A stretch of 64,000 bases of DNA, from contig NC_059474.1 of the NCBI RefSeq assembly GCF_018139145.2, positions 43,418,344 through 43,482,343 of the forward strand, in the 5' to 3' direction. Positions 13,491 through 24,921 of this stretch are shown in pieces. This DNA is from Gymnogyps californianus (taxonomy: Eukaryota; Chordata; Aves; Accipitriformes; Cathartidae). How positions within the stretch are numbered: position 1 is the first letter of the stretch; each line of letters starts with the position of its first letter. The translations under genes were made by a program, and so were the position numbers. The notes beneath the pieces were generated by a model. That model had not been told where the DNA came from. It saw nothing but the letters and a program-made list of their open reading frames with translations, and ran no database searches.

Positions 13491-13657
13491 GCAGAAGTGT
13501 GAAAGATCTAAGAATAGCTGTTGAAGCAACGAGAAGAATCCATTTTCTACTGGATAAATAGCATGATTTACTGGAGACAACAGATTATCAGAGGATTGCC
13601 AAATGCCTTAGATATTTTGGATTTGAGATTTTGGCAAACAGTCTGGATTATCCACAG
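13491..13657 (+). pseudogene. Paralogue relic of DDX60 exon 15 with a stop and lost donor
   Basis: The acceptor (tttcccaag) is intact. The peptide SVKDLRIAVEATRRIHFLLDK is followed by TAG (13559-13561), where DDX60 has Tyr of EKYQDL, then continues to CLRYFGFEILANSLDY. The expected donor GT at 13658 reads AT. Confidence 0.9.
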
Positions 13658-13682
13658 ATTATGCCTATAAAATAATTAAAAT

Positions 13683-15184
13683 TTTTCATTTTTCTGTTTT
13701 TCCTATATATATTTGCTGCTGCATAGTTGGTACTGTTTTTCTCAAAATACTAAGTTAAAGCAACAACATTAGCCCCGATAAAGACTTACTTACATTGCAA
13801 AATCAGGAACTATAAAGTTCAGAGATGCATTATTTATAATTGCCTGTACTACCTGTTCTAAGCAAATAACAGAGTGAAAGTTATTTCACTGAAAGTTATT
13901 GTCTTTCCTGAATTTGAAAAGTGCAAAACCTCAATAGAAGAACTCTGTAATAGTATTTTAAATGTAATTCTATATTCTTTGCAACGGAAAATGCAAGAAC
14001 AAATTTTATTACAGGGGACTGACTCCATAACATGTTATCACCAAGGCTTTAACCCCTAGACCTATAACATTGCTGCCATTTCCAAATGTTCTTAAATGCC
14101 TAGCACAGCATGGTTGACTGTGTATCAGATAGTGGTGCTTGATACCTTAAGAAGCACTTTCTCTGTGAAGTGTGTAAGCTTTTATAATCCATTTCTTTCT
14201 CAGTGTCCTCCAGCAGTTTGTTCAGATTTAAATGACTCTCCAGCAATCCCATTCACTTCCAACTTAAGAGGTCAATAATACTCTCTCTGAATTACGCTTC
14301 TTTTTTTTTTTCTGAAGAGCACATACTGCCTTGGCACACCAACTGTGATTTTCTTTACTCTTTTGCCTGATTAAAACTGCTCCAATCAATGAGGGGTAAA
14401 ATTGTTTTTCTGCTAGTTGAAGTGATAAGCAGGTATGATTTAAGGCAACCTCATCCACTGTACCTTTGTATCTTTTAAAACTCATAATTGACAAACATTA
14501 TTAATAAAGATACATACATGGGATTATTATATGCCACCCAGTACTGCATCTTAAATGAGACTAGATACCACGGTAATCCGCCATTTGGGGTCATAATAGG
14601 TTTGAGATGGTTATTATCTAATCTTATCTTTAGAGGTTCCCATTCAGGATGGAAGTTTGTCTTGTCTCTTTTCACCTGTAAGGATGCAAATTTGAATGTA
14701 AGTATCTTTCAGATGTCCTAATGGCTTTTTGAGTTGCTTTGAAGGCCAGTCTGAAGGTCCAAAAATTGTAGTCCTTTTGAATTCATTTACATTTTGTAGG
14801 CCTACCTACCTAAAGAATATAGGCCACTGTATCCATATTTGGGAAAAGTACGGAGCTTGTGAACTGAAATCCTTAACAGAATGTCAGATAATTTCTGATA
14901 TATTAGTAAGTGCTTTATGTTATTGCCACATCTTGTTCTTTTATCCATTCAGTTTGCGCAGCTGTTTTTTTAAACTTTGTTTAACTCTTCCTACACTGAT
15001 GTCCACATCATTTGTATGGCATTTCTCCAAATAAGTGGTTAGTTTTGTCAAGCTGGGATGTATTTTGCATTTGGCACTTGTTTTACCCACTTCATCAAGA
15101 TTTCATTTCTCTAAGAATTAAAGTCTGCCCAGAATATTTTCTGGGTCCTTTGATGCAACTGAAAAACGTACTAAATGTCTACAG
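13683..15184. other. Paralogue intron
   Basis: No gene, RNA or mobile element recognised. The several overlapping 60-100 codon ORFs have no supporting context. Confidence 0.5.
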
Positions 15185-15336
15185 AATCCAGAGCACAGTC
15201 AAACAGGGGTCTCCGTGTTTTCTGTTGGTATGGGAGTAGCTCCATTTCAACTACAGCACATGGGCCATTACCTGTTATGAGAAGAGAGGAAGGTAGAGAT
15301 CCTAGGGTTCAAAATTTTTATCCAGATACATGGCAG
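15185..15336 (+). pseudogene. Paralogue relic of DDX60 exon 16 with a stop and 1-bp deletion
   Basis: It is 152 bp against 153 bp in DDX60, with acceptor (tctacag) and donor (tggcag|gtaata) kept. The frame GVAPFQLQHMGHYLL is followed by TGA (15278-15280) where DDX60 has Arg. Just after, one base is missing, and the exon resumes in another frame as RDPRVQNFYPDTWQ, matching DDX60 [14 protein letters not shown]. Confidence 0.92.
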
Positions 15337-15792
15337 GTAATACCATACACTGTGAATTTTATTTAATATGCTCATGTTTGTGGGTGTGCACAGGAAGACA
15401 CTGGTATTATAAGAAATAAATTAAATTCAAAGATAATCTTGAGATATTAATACAAAATTACTCTGGCATATATCTTTCAGCCAATAGATATTTGAATAGA
15501 CTCAATAAAGACTGAAGGTGACATCTACTTTCTCATGTCAGTATTGTTCATTTCAAACAAAGGGAGTGAAGTCTCAAGTATCATGGGATTGGATTAAAAA
15601 TAATCAGATCAAAACAATTTTTAAAAATTATTTTCTTAATTTTCTTCTGTTCAGAACTTTGGGATATATCTAGATTATGTTTTCAAGCATTTTCCACAAA
15701 AAGTGAGAACCTAAAAACAAAATGGGGATTTCCAATCTCCAAAAAACTTCATTTTTTCTGGAACAAGAAAGCAAAAATATTCTAAAGCTTAG

Positions 15793-16406
15793 TGTCATGG
15801 TTTAACCTCAGTCAGCAACTAAGCACCACGCAGCCGCTCCCTCACTCCTCCCCCCTCCCAGTGGGATGGGGAGGAGAATCAGGAAAAAAAGGTAAAACTC
15901 ATAGGTTGAGATAAGAAAGGTTTAATAACTAAAGTAAAATATAACACTAACAATAATAATAACGAAATATAATAATAATAATAGTAATGAAAAGGAATAG
16001 AACAAAAAAAAAAAGAAAAAAAAGAAATAAAACTCAAGGGAAAAAAAAACCCCAATGATGCACAATGCAATTGCTCACTACCTGCTGACCGATGCCCAAG
16101 CAGCGATCCGCCCCTCCTGGCCAACTCCCCCCTGTTTATATACTGGGCATGACGTTCCATGGTATGGAATATCCCTTTGGCTAGTTCAGGTCAGCTGCCC
16201 CGGCTATGCTCCCTCCCAGCTTCTTGCACACCTGCTTGCTGGCAGAGCATGGGAAACTGAAAAACTCTTAACTTAGGATAAACGCTACTTAGCAACAGCT
16301 AAAACATCTGAGTGTTATCAACATTATTCTCACACTAAATCCAAAACCCAGCACTGTACCTGCTACTAAGAAGAAAATTAACTCTATCCCAGCCAAAACC
16401 AGGACA
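15793..16406 (-). mobile_element. Solo ERV LTR (family A, minus orientation) with perfect TSD
   Basis: It starts TGTCATGGTTTAACCTCAG and ends AAACCAGGACA, the reverse complement of the LTR family at 21549 and 46251. It is flanked by the 5-bp direct repeat CTTAG (15788-15792 and 16407-16411). There is no internal retroviral sequence. The 5-bp duplication fits class III (ERVL-type) or class I elements. It lies in the intron between relics 16 and 17. Confidence 0.92.
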
Positions 16407-16701
16407 CTTAGATACTGTGAGACATGATAAACTGATGAGGATTGATAGAAGGAACTAGAAGCTTTATTCATAGTATCATACTTTAGTAATACTAAATAGC
16501 AGGATGACATCAATTAAGGAAAGATGAATTCCCTTTAACCAGGAAATTCTTTCCTTAAAGAAAAAGTTTATGAAGAAAAGAAGAAAAAAAAAAAAGAAAA
16601 TATTGACCCTATATCAGTGAAATGTCATAATTGTGTGTGTGCAATTCTGGATTTATCACAAGAAGTTTTCTTAACTTGCCATCCATTTGCTCCCTTTTCA
16701 G

Positions 16702-16874
16702 CAAGAGATTCTTGATATTGTAGATAACAATAAGTCTGCAGGGATTGTTGCTCTGACTCCTGCTGATGGGCACTTCCCATCCCATAGGTGGGAACCTATG
16801 CATCACACTACTGCATGGAAAAAATCCTGAAGGAAAGTAATGAAGGGGTAGTTGTGTATGTTGCTCCCGCAAAG
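16702..16874 (+). pseudogene. Paralogue relic of DDX60 exon 17, Walker A destroyed
   Basis: The acceptor (ccttttcag) and donor (gcaaag|gtatga) are kept and the exon is 173 bp against 150. It begins QEILDIVDNNKSAGIVALTP, then the sequence for SSGKTYAS is replaced by a longer unrelated stretch (net +23 bp, frameshift) before homology returns at TATGCATCACACTACTGC (the YASYYC codons) and runs to the exon end. The nucleotide-binding P-loop is absent. Confidence 0.92.
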
Positions 16875-17320
16875 GTATGACTTTAATACTTTGTGTAACT
16901 TAATACAAAATAGTAATTCACTGCTGTGTTACAGTATCATCAACGTGTGTGAAGTAGTGCAGTTACATTGGACTTTTTGAAGCTAAGCTGACATGTGCAG
17001 GCTGATCTAGATAGCTGGAGTTAAATCCTTAATTTTCAGGATATAATAAATAAAGACAAGACCAAACTCACATGGAAATCAGCAAAAAAGTTGACAGGTG
17101 TTTAATATGACCTCTATAATGTAGCTAATCTGATCTTGTGCAATCTTTCTTGCATTCAGTATAATCCTTCTGTCATCACTATTTTCTGATGTACTCGGCA
17201 TGCTGAGTTGCTTTCTATTATACCACATTCTTAACCTCTATAAATTGTATTTTGAATTGACTTTAGTATACAGTAGTATACTGCTGTAGTTACAGTAGTA
17301 TAACATGGGTAGTTCAGTGA

Positions 17321-17500
17321 TCACGGAGTCACAGAATGGTTGAGGTTGGAAGGGACCTCTGGAGGTCATCTGGTCCAACCCCCTGCTCAAGCAGGGTAGA
17401 GTATCTCCAAGAAGGGAGACTCCACAACCTCCCTGGGCAACCTGTGCCAGTGCTCAGTCACCCTCACAGCACAACCTTCTGACGTGCCAGCCATTCCAGG
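17321..17500 (-). mobile_element. CR1 LINE 3'-end fragment
   Basis: Read on + it contains AGTCACAGAATGGTTGAGGT, then the conserved GAAGGGACCTCTGGAGGTC and CCAACCCCCTGCTCAAGCAG blocks, typical of a reverse-oriented CR1 3' end. Confidence 0.9.
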
Positions 17501-17605
17501 TTTTGTGTCATCTGGATGATGATGAACCAAGATCTTTGTTTACTCTTTTTAATCTCTTACTTTTGTTTACTTGTTACTGAAGTAATGCATTTTCTCAAAA
17601 ATCAG

Positions 17606-17725
17606 GCTCTTGTTAACCACGTATGGGCAACTATTTGTAATGGATTTGATAAAACACTGCCAGATGGCTTAGCAGTGAGTGGTGTTTTCAGATGGGATTT
17701 TCGCCATCATGCTCTCAACTGTCAG
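17606..17725 (+). pseudogene. Paralogue relic of DDX60 exon 18, still open
   Basis: It is exactly 120 bp like DDX60 exon 18, with acceptor (aaaatcag) and donor (gtcag|gtatgc) intact and no stop. It reads ALVNHVWATICNGFDKTLPD then GLAVSGVF; by hand 22 of 40 residues match DDX60 exon 18. It ends HHALNCQ where DDX60 has NDVMNSQ. Confidence 0.93.
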
Positions 17726-18765
17726 GTATGCTATATTATTTCAATTATTTTAAAAAATATGATTATTCAAACTTGTGGCTATACCAGTATTAAAAAAATT
17801 CTACTTCTAAATTGTGAAATTCCAAAGAAATAAGAACATACAAAAACTAATACTGTTGGATGAGGGCTGACATTGTAGAACAAATATGCTCTCATTAGCA
17901 TCACAGTTGTCTCACCAAGGAATGCATATGTATACTGATTTAGCACTTACTATAACTATTTTACTGAAGTGCCAGCTGGAAGATGTAGAATTCCAGCCCA
18001 GAAATTAGAGATACAAGTTTTTGGGCATTGTCTCATACGGAGTTCAGGATCCGGAGCTTTTCTCCAAGCAATTTCATTACTCTTGCACAAACATCCATAC
18101 ACTTACACACCCAAACATACAGATGTGGACACATACCCACACATACCTGCATATACATGCAGGCGCACAGAAAAGCACAAAGTAAATAATTTTGTGTATT
18201 AAAAAAATGAATAAACATATATAATTGGCTACAATATCATGTCAGGTTTGCTTACTTTCTAATTGTCTTATTCGTAGTTTCCACTTACCTTTTCCAGAAG
18301 GAATTTTTTGTCAGAATTTGCCTATCGTGACAAATCCTGGAGGAAAAAATGTATAAAATAATACAAATCTGTATTGGGATTGTATTCAAAAAGATGAGGA
18401 TTGAATCTGTGGGGTCTATCTAAAAAGCAGTTCCGCAACTTCCCGGACACTGCCGTGCTGCTAACCGTGCATCTTACAAGGAGCCAATGGATCTATCTAA
18501 TCTCCGGCTGGTCAGGCAGAAGCTGCATAAATAAGGAAACCTCTTAGGCCCACAGCAGGCCATTTACATACTGTTCATCACCTGCCACCCAATGGCTGTT
18601 AGACAAATGGAAATAAAAAATGTGTTCCTTAGTTACATAAAATTATACACTTACCAGTGGATTCTGTTCTTGTTGTTGCTGTTTTGAAAAGTTTGCCAAG
18701 TTTGTATAGCTATATTACATCTGCTAGAAAAGTAATACAATGCATTGTACTTTTATCCTTTTTAG
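17726..18765. other. Paralogue intron where exons 19-20 are missing
   Basis: DDX60 exons 19 and 20, which carry the DExH box and the SAT motif, have no recognisable relic here. The interval includes a CA/ACAC-rich stretch near 18.08-18.18 kb. Confidence 0.5.
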
Positions 18766-18908
18766 GTAGTTATAGAAAATAAAGAGATGCTGGCAACATG
18801 CTGAGAACAAAGAAGAAGAAATCTCCAGTTTGTTGACAGCTTCCAAAAAAGGAAGGAGAAAACAGAAAACTACCAAGACAGTAGATAACACATGCAGTGT
18901 TAGACTAG
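18766..18908 (+). pseudogene. Paralogue relic of DDX60 exon 21 with stops
   Basis: It is 143 bp against 146, with acceptor (ccttttttag) and donor (actag|gtaagt) intact. The expected TGG codon is TAG (18767-18769) and a second TAG follows (18773-18775). Nucleotide identity is clear around TGGCAACATGCTGAGAA and at the end GTGTTAGACTAG. Confidence 0.92.
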
Positions 18909-19079
18909 GTAAGTAGGGGAAACTAAAATAGCTTTAATTCAAATATTAGTCTCTTTTAAAATACAGTTATGTTTTTTAAATTTAGGCATCTAAGTTTAGG
19001 CACTTGATTCTATATTTAGAATTGAATGGCGTATTTGTCTGCATCCTTAGTACCTACAGTTACTGTTGCTATAAATGGG

Positions 19080-20238
19080 TGTGATGGGTTGACCTTGGCT
19101 GGATGCCAGGTGCCCACCAAAGCCGCTCCATCATTCCCCCTCCTCAGCTGGACAGGGGAGAGAAAATATAATGAAAGGCTCATGGGTCAAGATAAGGACA
19201 GGGAAATCACTTAGCAATTACTGTCACAGGCAAAACAGACTCGACTTGGGGAAATTAGTTTAATTTATTACCAATCAAATCAGAGCAGGATAATGAGAAA
19301 TAAAACCAAATCTTAAAAAAACACCTTCCCCCCACCCCTCCCTTCTTCCCGGGCTTAACTTTACTCCTGATTTTCTCTACCTCCTCCCCCCCAACGGCAC
19401 AGGGGGATGGGGAATGGGGGTTGCGGTCAGTCCATCACACGTTTCTGCCGCTCCTTCCTCCTCAGGGGGAGGAGGACTCACACTCTTCCCCTGCTCCAGC
19501 GTGGGGTCCCTCCCACGGGAGACAGTCCTCCATGAACTTCTCCAACGTGAGTCCTTCCCACGGGCTACAGTTCTTCCCAAACTGCTCCAGTGTGGGTCCC
19601 TTCCACGGGGTGCAGTCCTTCAGGAACAGACTGCTCCAGTGTGGGTCCCCCATGGGGTCACAAGTCCCGCCAGCAAACCTGCTCCAGTGTGGGCTCCTCT
19701 CTCCACGGGTCCACAGGTCCTGCCAGGAGCCTGCTCCAGCGGGGGCTTACCATGAGGTCACAGCCTCCTTCGGGCATCCACCTGCTCCGGCGTGGGGTCC
19801 TCCACGGGCTGCAGGTGGATATCTGCTCCACCGTGGACCTCCATGGGCTGCAGGGGGACAGCCTGCCTCACCATGGTCTTCACCACGGGCTGCAGGGGAA
19901 TCTCTGCTCCGGCGCCTGGAGCACCTCCTCCCCCTCCTTCTTCACTGACCTTGGTGTCTGCGGAGTTGTTTCTCTCACATCTTCTCACTCCGCTCTCTCT
20001 GGCTGCAGGTTGTTGCACAGTTCTGCCCCCCCCCCCCCCCCCCCCCCCTTCTTAAATATGTTATCCTAGAGGTGCTACCACCGTTGCTGATGGGCTCAGC
20101 CTTGGCCAGTGGCGGGTCTGTCTTGGAGCCGGCTGGCATTGGCTCTATTGGACATAGGGGAAGCTTCTAGCAGCTTCTCACAGAAGCCACCCCTGTAGCC
20201 CCCCCACTACCAGAACCTTGCCACGCAAAGCCAATACA
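19080..20238 (-). mobile_element. Solo ERV LTR (family B) with internal minisatellite and TSD
   Basis: It begins TGTGATGGGTTGACCTTGG and ends CGCAAAGCCAATACA, flanked by the 5-bp repeat ATGGG (19075-19079 and 20239-20243). On the minus strand it has a TATA-like TATTTAAG and an AATAAATTAAAC signal near the 3' end, so its transcriptional sense is minus. At 1159 bp it is long because of tandem units of about 45-55 bp (around 19490-19925). It also contains a run of 23 C at 20026-20048. It lies in the paralogue intron after the exon 21 relic. Confidence 0.9.
19490..19925 (+). repeat. Minisatellite within the family B LTR
   Basis: Repeated variants of ctgctccagtgtgggtccc followed by a ccacggg and gcagtcctt block recur about eight or nine times, with units of roughly 45-55 bp. 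The 86-175 codon ORFs here are products of this repeat. Confidence 0.8.
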
Positions 20239-21452
20239 ATGGGAAAGTAAGCATCTTTGCAAATATAGAGATTTCTGAAGGGTACCATCAGAGGCCCTGA
20301 GCCAAGCCAATCTAATGGTTTGCTGGGGCAAAAAAGGCCACCCTAGCTTTGCTTCTCCCCTTTTCCACTCTTTTCTCTCTCCTGTCCCAGCTGTGTAAGC
20401 TACCCCATCTCACAGTGGCTCTGGTACTTATCTGGCTCCACAGCGAGTGAAATTATGAAGACAATGCAGGACAGAACTAACCCAAGAAAGAAGTGAACAG
20501 TTTTTTACCATCTTAGTAAGAGGAATCAGCAGATGAGTGACAGAAACGAAACTAGAAAAGGGATCAGGCTGTGTGGTTGAGAATGAGCAATGGGTGGAAA
20601 AGTAGTGAAAGAGAAGAGCTGAAGGAGAGGTATTATGAAAAGGAAATATTCCCGGCAACTGCAATACATTGTGTACCATGGGGAATATAGATTGAGGCTC
20701 TCCCTCACTTTGCTGCTCAGTTCAGCCTCAGCAGCTGCAAGTGTAACTATACCTGTAGTGTTACTTGTATCAGCACAAGACTATGGGGCTGCCGGGTATT
20801 TCTGTTGTTCACTTCAGAACTGGCTCTCACCAGGGCTGGTGGCAGAAGTCCTACCAATGTTAGGAGCAGCCCAACGAAAATAAATCCCCTCTAGTATGGC
20901 TTTTCCACCTTCTACTTTTTACCTAACTTAAGTAAGACTGTGAGGTCAAAACCTGCTGAGTACTGCAGACTGCTAGGTTTGCTACAACCTCATGTCAGTG
21001 CTTATTCAGAAAATGAAATGGAAGTCAATTTTCCACTCTGTTGAAAAGCTGAGAGAAACAAATAAATTGCCTGTATTATTTTTTATGTAAGTTACAATAA
21101 AAGAAGTGTCCAGAGTAGCATTCCAGTTCTGTAGTTTTTTCTTTTTTTGGACAATGCCTATCCTTTGCTATGTGCTTCTCTTCTCTACAGTAAGACAGAA
21201 GAAAAACTAACGAATTTTAAGTGAAATTGAGGAGTTTATGACATTCCTTAGCTCTGTTTGTACTTTTTTTGACTCCCTGGGAAACTTGTCTGTTCTCCAT
21301 CCTTACTGATACATTGTAAAGTACCACTGTATCTTATAAGGTTGTCAGCCATGGTCCTTAAGGTTATTAAAAAATAATTTTTATATTTTGGCACTGAACT
21401 TGCAAATTTTGTATGGAAGATGACCATTTATTTTAATTATTATTTATCTTAG

Positions 21453-22206
21453 ACTCGGCAGAAGTTGATTGATTGAACACAGTCAATGAAACAAAACAAA
21501 TCACTTAAGATGCTTGTGTGGAGGGGAATTGGATATCATCATGCTGCTTGTGCTGGTTTTGGCTGGGATAGAGTTAATTTTCTTCACAGTAGCTAGTATG
21601 GGACTGTGTTTTGGATTTGTGCTGGAAACAGTGTTGATAATGCAGGGATGTTTTAGTTATTGCTGAGCAGTGCTTACGCAGAGTCAGGGTCTTCTCTGAT
21701 TCTCACACCACCCCACCAGTAAGTAGGCTGGGGGTGCACAAGAAGTTGGGAGGGCACACAGCTGGCACAGCTGACCCCAGCTGACCAAAGGGGTATCCCA
21801 TACCATATGATGTCATGCTCAGCATGTAAAGCCGGGGGAAGAAGGAGGAAGGTGGGGGACATTTGGAGTGATGGCATTTTGTCTTCCCAAGTAACTGTTA
21901 TGTGTGATGGAGCCCTGCTTTCCTGGAGATGGCTGAACACCTGCCTGCTGATGGGAAGTGGTGAATGAATTCCTTGTTTTGCTTTGCTTGCATGTGTGGC
22001 TTTTGCTTTACCGATTAAACTGTCTTTATCTCAACCCACGAGTTTTCTCACTTTTACTCTTCCAATTCTCTTCCCCATCCCACCGGGGGGAGTGAGCAAG
22101 CGGCTGTGTGGTGTTTGGTTGCCAGCTGGAGTTAAACCATGACACTTCTATAGACCACAAAGGAAGACAGTTTGTAGAGATGCTGTTCAGAAGAGGATTT
22201 ATACAG
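21453..22206 (+). pseudogene. Paralogue relic of the GIGYHH exon, split by an LTR
   Basis: The left part (21453-21548) follows a good acceptor (tttatcttag) and reads in one frame to GIGYHHAA, with a TGA at 21474-21476. The right part (22150-22206) continues DHKGRQFVEMLFRRGFIQ to a donor (acag|gtcttt). A 596-bp solo LTR and its 5-bp target duplication sit between them. Removing the LTR and one duplicate restores codon register with the family, in which GIGYHH lies just before motif V. It corresponds to the DDX60 exon starting at 63930, whose GIGYHH codons lie beyond the window. Confidence 0.92.
21549..22144 (+). mobile_element. Solo ERV LTR (family A) inserted in a pseudogene exon
   Basis: It starts TGTGCTGGTTTTGGCTGG and ends GTTAAACCATGACA, with attaaactgtctttatctca as the poly(A) region. 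Flanks are CTGCT (21544-21548) and CTTCT (22145-22149), a 5-bp TSD with one mismatch. There is no internal retroviral sequence. Confidence 0.92.
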
Positions 22207-22873
22207 GTCTTTTCTTTTCAAAGATTTTATGCGTATGAAGACAACTGTGATAAGCTATCTTACATCCCCTTTTTCCTGACTGCTAATTAGAAAGGTTTTA
22301 TTAGCTGCAATAAAGAGGTTATTATTGATGGGGGAGGTATTCCAGTAGCATTTACTAATGTGGAACAAATACACCCCAGTTTTAAAAAAATCTTTAACTA
22401 ATGCTGGAAAAGGGACACTGCCTACTCTCTCGCTCAAAACCAGAGAGTGATTGCTTTGTTGCCCTCAAACCAAATATGTACTAATGTTTATTTTGCCAAG
22501 GTAGCTGATAAAGCTGATTGCACTATTGGAAAGGGCAGTACAAAGAACAGATGAGGATCAGAATGCTCATTTATATGTTGCTTAACAGTCTGTTTTTTCC
22601 AGTGTTAGATTAGTATTTCAGCCAACTAACTTGCTCTTTCTCCTGCTCTCTCAGAACTGGCTTGCCTCTGAATACTCTTTGACCTTACAGCTCACCTGAC
22701 TATGTTATAAAATGCCTATTCCCTGTAGATAAGCCCAGCAATATGCACAGTCCCTTACAAAAATAACATTAAATGTGTAAATGAAAAATACAGAACTATG
22801 CCAATATAAATCCTTACTGAAATGGTATGTCTGCATAATTTGACAAATTTCAGAATGATAAATATTCTTACAT
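22207..22873. other. Paralogue intron between the LTR-split exon and CR1
   Basis: No feature beyond unique-looking intronic sequence. Confidence 0.5.
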
Positions 22874-24182
22874 ATAGAATCACAGAATCATAGAATGATT
22901 TGGGTTCAAGGGACCTTAAAGATCATCTAGTTCCAACCCCCCTGCCACGGGCAGGGACACCTTCCACTAGATCAGGTTGCTCAAAGCCCCATCCAGCCTG
23001 GCCTTCAACACTTCCAGGGAGGGGGCATCCTCAACCTCTCTGGGCAACCTGTTCCAGTGCCTCACCACCCTCACAGTGAAGAACTTCTTCCTTACTTCTA
23101 ATCTAAATCTACCCTCTTTCCATTTAAAGCCATTAGCCCTTGTCCTATCACTACACACCCTTGTAAAAAGTCCCTATCACTACATGCCTTTGTAAAAAGC
23201 CCCTCTCCGGCTTTCTTGTAGGCCCCCTTTAGGTACTGGAAGGCTGCCGTAAGGTCTCCCCGGAGTCTTCTCTTCTCCAGACTGAACAACCCCAACTCTC
23301 GCAGCCTGTCTTCATAGGAGAGGTGCTCCAGCCCTCTGATCCTCTTCGTGGCCCTCCTCTGCACTCACTCCAACAGGTCCATGTCCTTCTTATGTTGGGG
23401 GCCCCAGAGCTGAACGCAGTACTCCAGGTGGGGTCTCACGAGAGCAGAGTAGAGGGGGAGAATCACCTCCCTCGACCTGCTGGTCACGCTTCTTTTGATG
23501 CGGCCCAGGATACTGTTGGCTTTCTGGGCTGCAAGCGCACATTGCCAGGTCATGTTGAGCTTCTTGGCAACCAACACCCCCAAGTTGTTCTCCTCAGGGC
23601 TGCTCTCAATCCACTCATTGCCCAGCCTGTATTTGTGCTTGGGATTGCCCTGACCCATAGGCAGGACCTTGCACTTGGCCTTGTTGAACTTCATGAGGTT
23701 CGCATGGGCCCACCTCTCAAGCCTGCCAAGGTCCCTCTGGATGGCATCCCTTCCCTTCAGCGTGTCGACCGCACCACACAGCTTCGTGTCGTCGGCAAAC
23801 TTGCTGAGGGTGCACTCGATCCCACTGTCCATGTCGCCAACAAAGGTGTTAAACAGTGCTGGTCCCAATACCGACCCCTGAGGAACACCACTCGTCACTG
23901 GCCTCCACTTGGAAATAGTTGACCGTAACTCTTTGAGTGCGACCATCCAGCCAATTCCATATCCACCGAGTGATCCATCCGTCAAACTCATGTCTCTCCA
24001 ATTTAGAGACAAGGATATCATGCGGGACAGTGTCAAATGCTTTGCACAAGTCCAGGTAGATGACATCCGTTGCTCTTCCCATATCTGCCAATGCTGTAAC
24101 CCCGTCACAGAAGGCAACCAAATTTGTCAGGTATGATTTGCCCTTAGTGAAGACATGTTGGCTGTCACCAATCACCTCCAAT
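22874..24182 (-). mobile_element. CR1 LINE, 5'-truncated, with part of the reverse transcriptase
   Basis: The 3' terminus lies at the left (tail AGAATCACAGAATCATAGAA on +). On the minus strand, broken reading frames encode RT segments: a [17 protein letters not shown] block (about 24.0-24.1 kb), [11 protein letters not shown] and the catalytic FADDTKL (about 23.8-23.9 kb), then the [15 protein letters not shown] and [13 protein letters not shown] blocks. A frameshift near 23.9 kb and further breaks make it inactive. It lies in a paralogue intron. A short tandem duplication of about 32 bp is visible near 23.14-23.21 kb. Confidence 0.95.
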
Positions 24183-24818
24183 TTTTATCCCTACTCCATT
24201 TCATAATCCTTTTTCCATCTGACAGGGATTTGCATGCAAAATTAATTTTCATGCTCAGTTATCCTGTGACTTTTTTGCTGTATTACTGTTCTCAATGAAG
24301 AAGAACTGTTATTTGAGGAAGAGTACCAAAACCTTTTTGCTACTTTCTTGATACATTTGCAGTACTAACTGTTATGTTCTTTAGGTTTTGACTTTTCATT
24401 GATAGCATTTTCAGCTTTACTTTCCTCATGGGACAGGGAAGACCACGCACTGAACAGGCTAAATCTCAAAAAGTACCTGAAGAATCCTTTGCTCAAATGC
24501 TCCATATCTGAAACACAAAATCTACAACGTGAAAGTCACACCAAACTGTAATTAAGAGACATGTAGATTTTTAATGATGACTCTAAAAAGTTCATCATTT
24601 AAACAGAACAACCACCTTGATTGTGGAAGATCTGAGCTCTACTACAAGCCCCTTGTTTTAGGCGTGAAGCACTTGTGTGTCTTACCTGTGCCAGAAGGAA
24701 TTAAGGAAAAGAGACATTTGATTTTGTAAATTTTGTGCTTCAAAAATTTTGGTTTTCAAAATAGAAACTTATGATTAAAAACATAAATTTGCACCTTTTT
24801 CTTTTGGTTTTTTTTTAG

Positions 24819-24921
24819 GTTGTTAGAGCTACTAGGACATTGGCTTTAGGAATCAATGTGCATGGAAATCTGTTGTCTTTTTACAGAACTCTGTTACTTG
24901 GATCCTCTGAACTACAGACAG
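24819..24921 (+). pseudogene. Paralogue relic of the helicase motif V exon
   Basis: The acceptor (ttttttttag) and donor (gacag|gtatgg) are kept. It starts VVRATRTLALGIN, matching the family VVTATGTLALGVN (motif V). A base missing after ATCAATGTG and another in the TTACTTGGAT region shift the frame. The remaining bases still show codons for KSVVF and LNYRQ. Confidence 0.92.

Noticed and set aside
19377..20069. Overlapping ORFs up to 175 codons
   Set aside because: They translate the LTR minisatellite and poly-C run. Three frames are open because the units are GC-rich.
23323..23922. 199-codon + strand ORF
   Set aside because: It is the antisense of the CR1 reverse transcriptase region.
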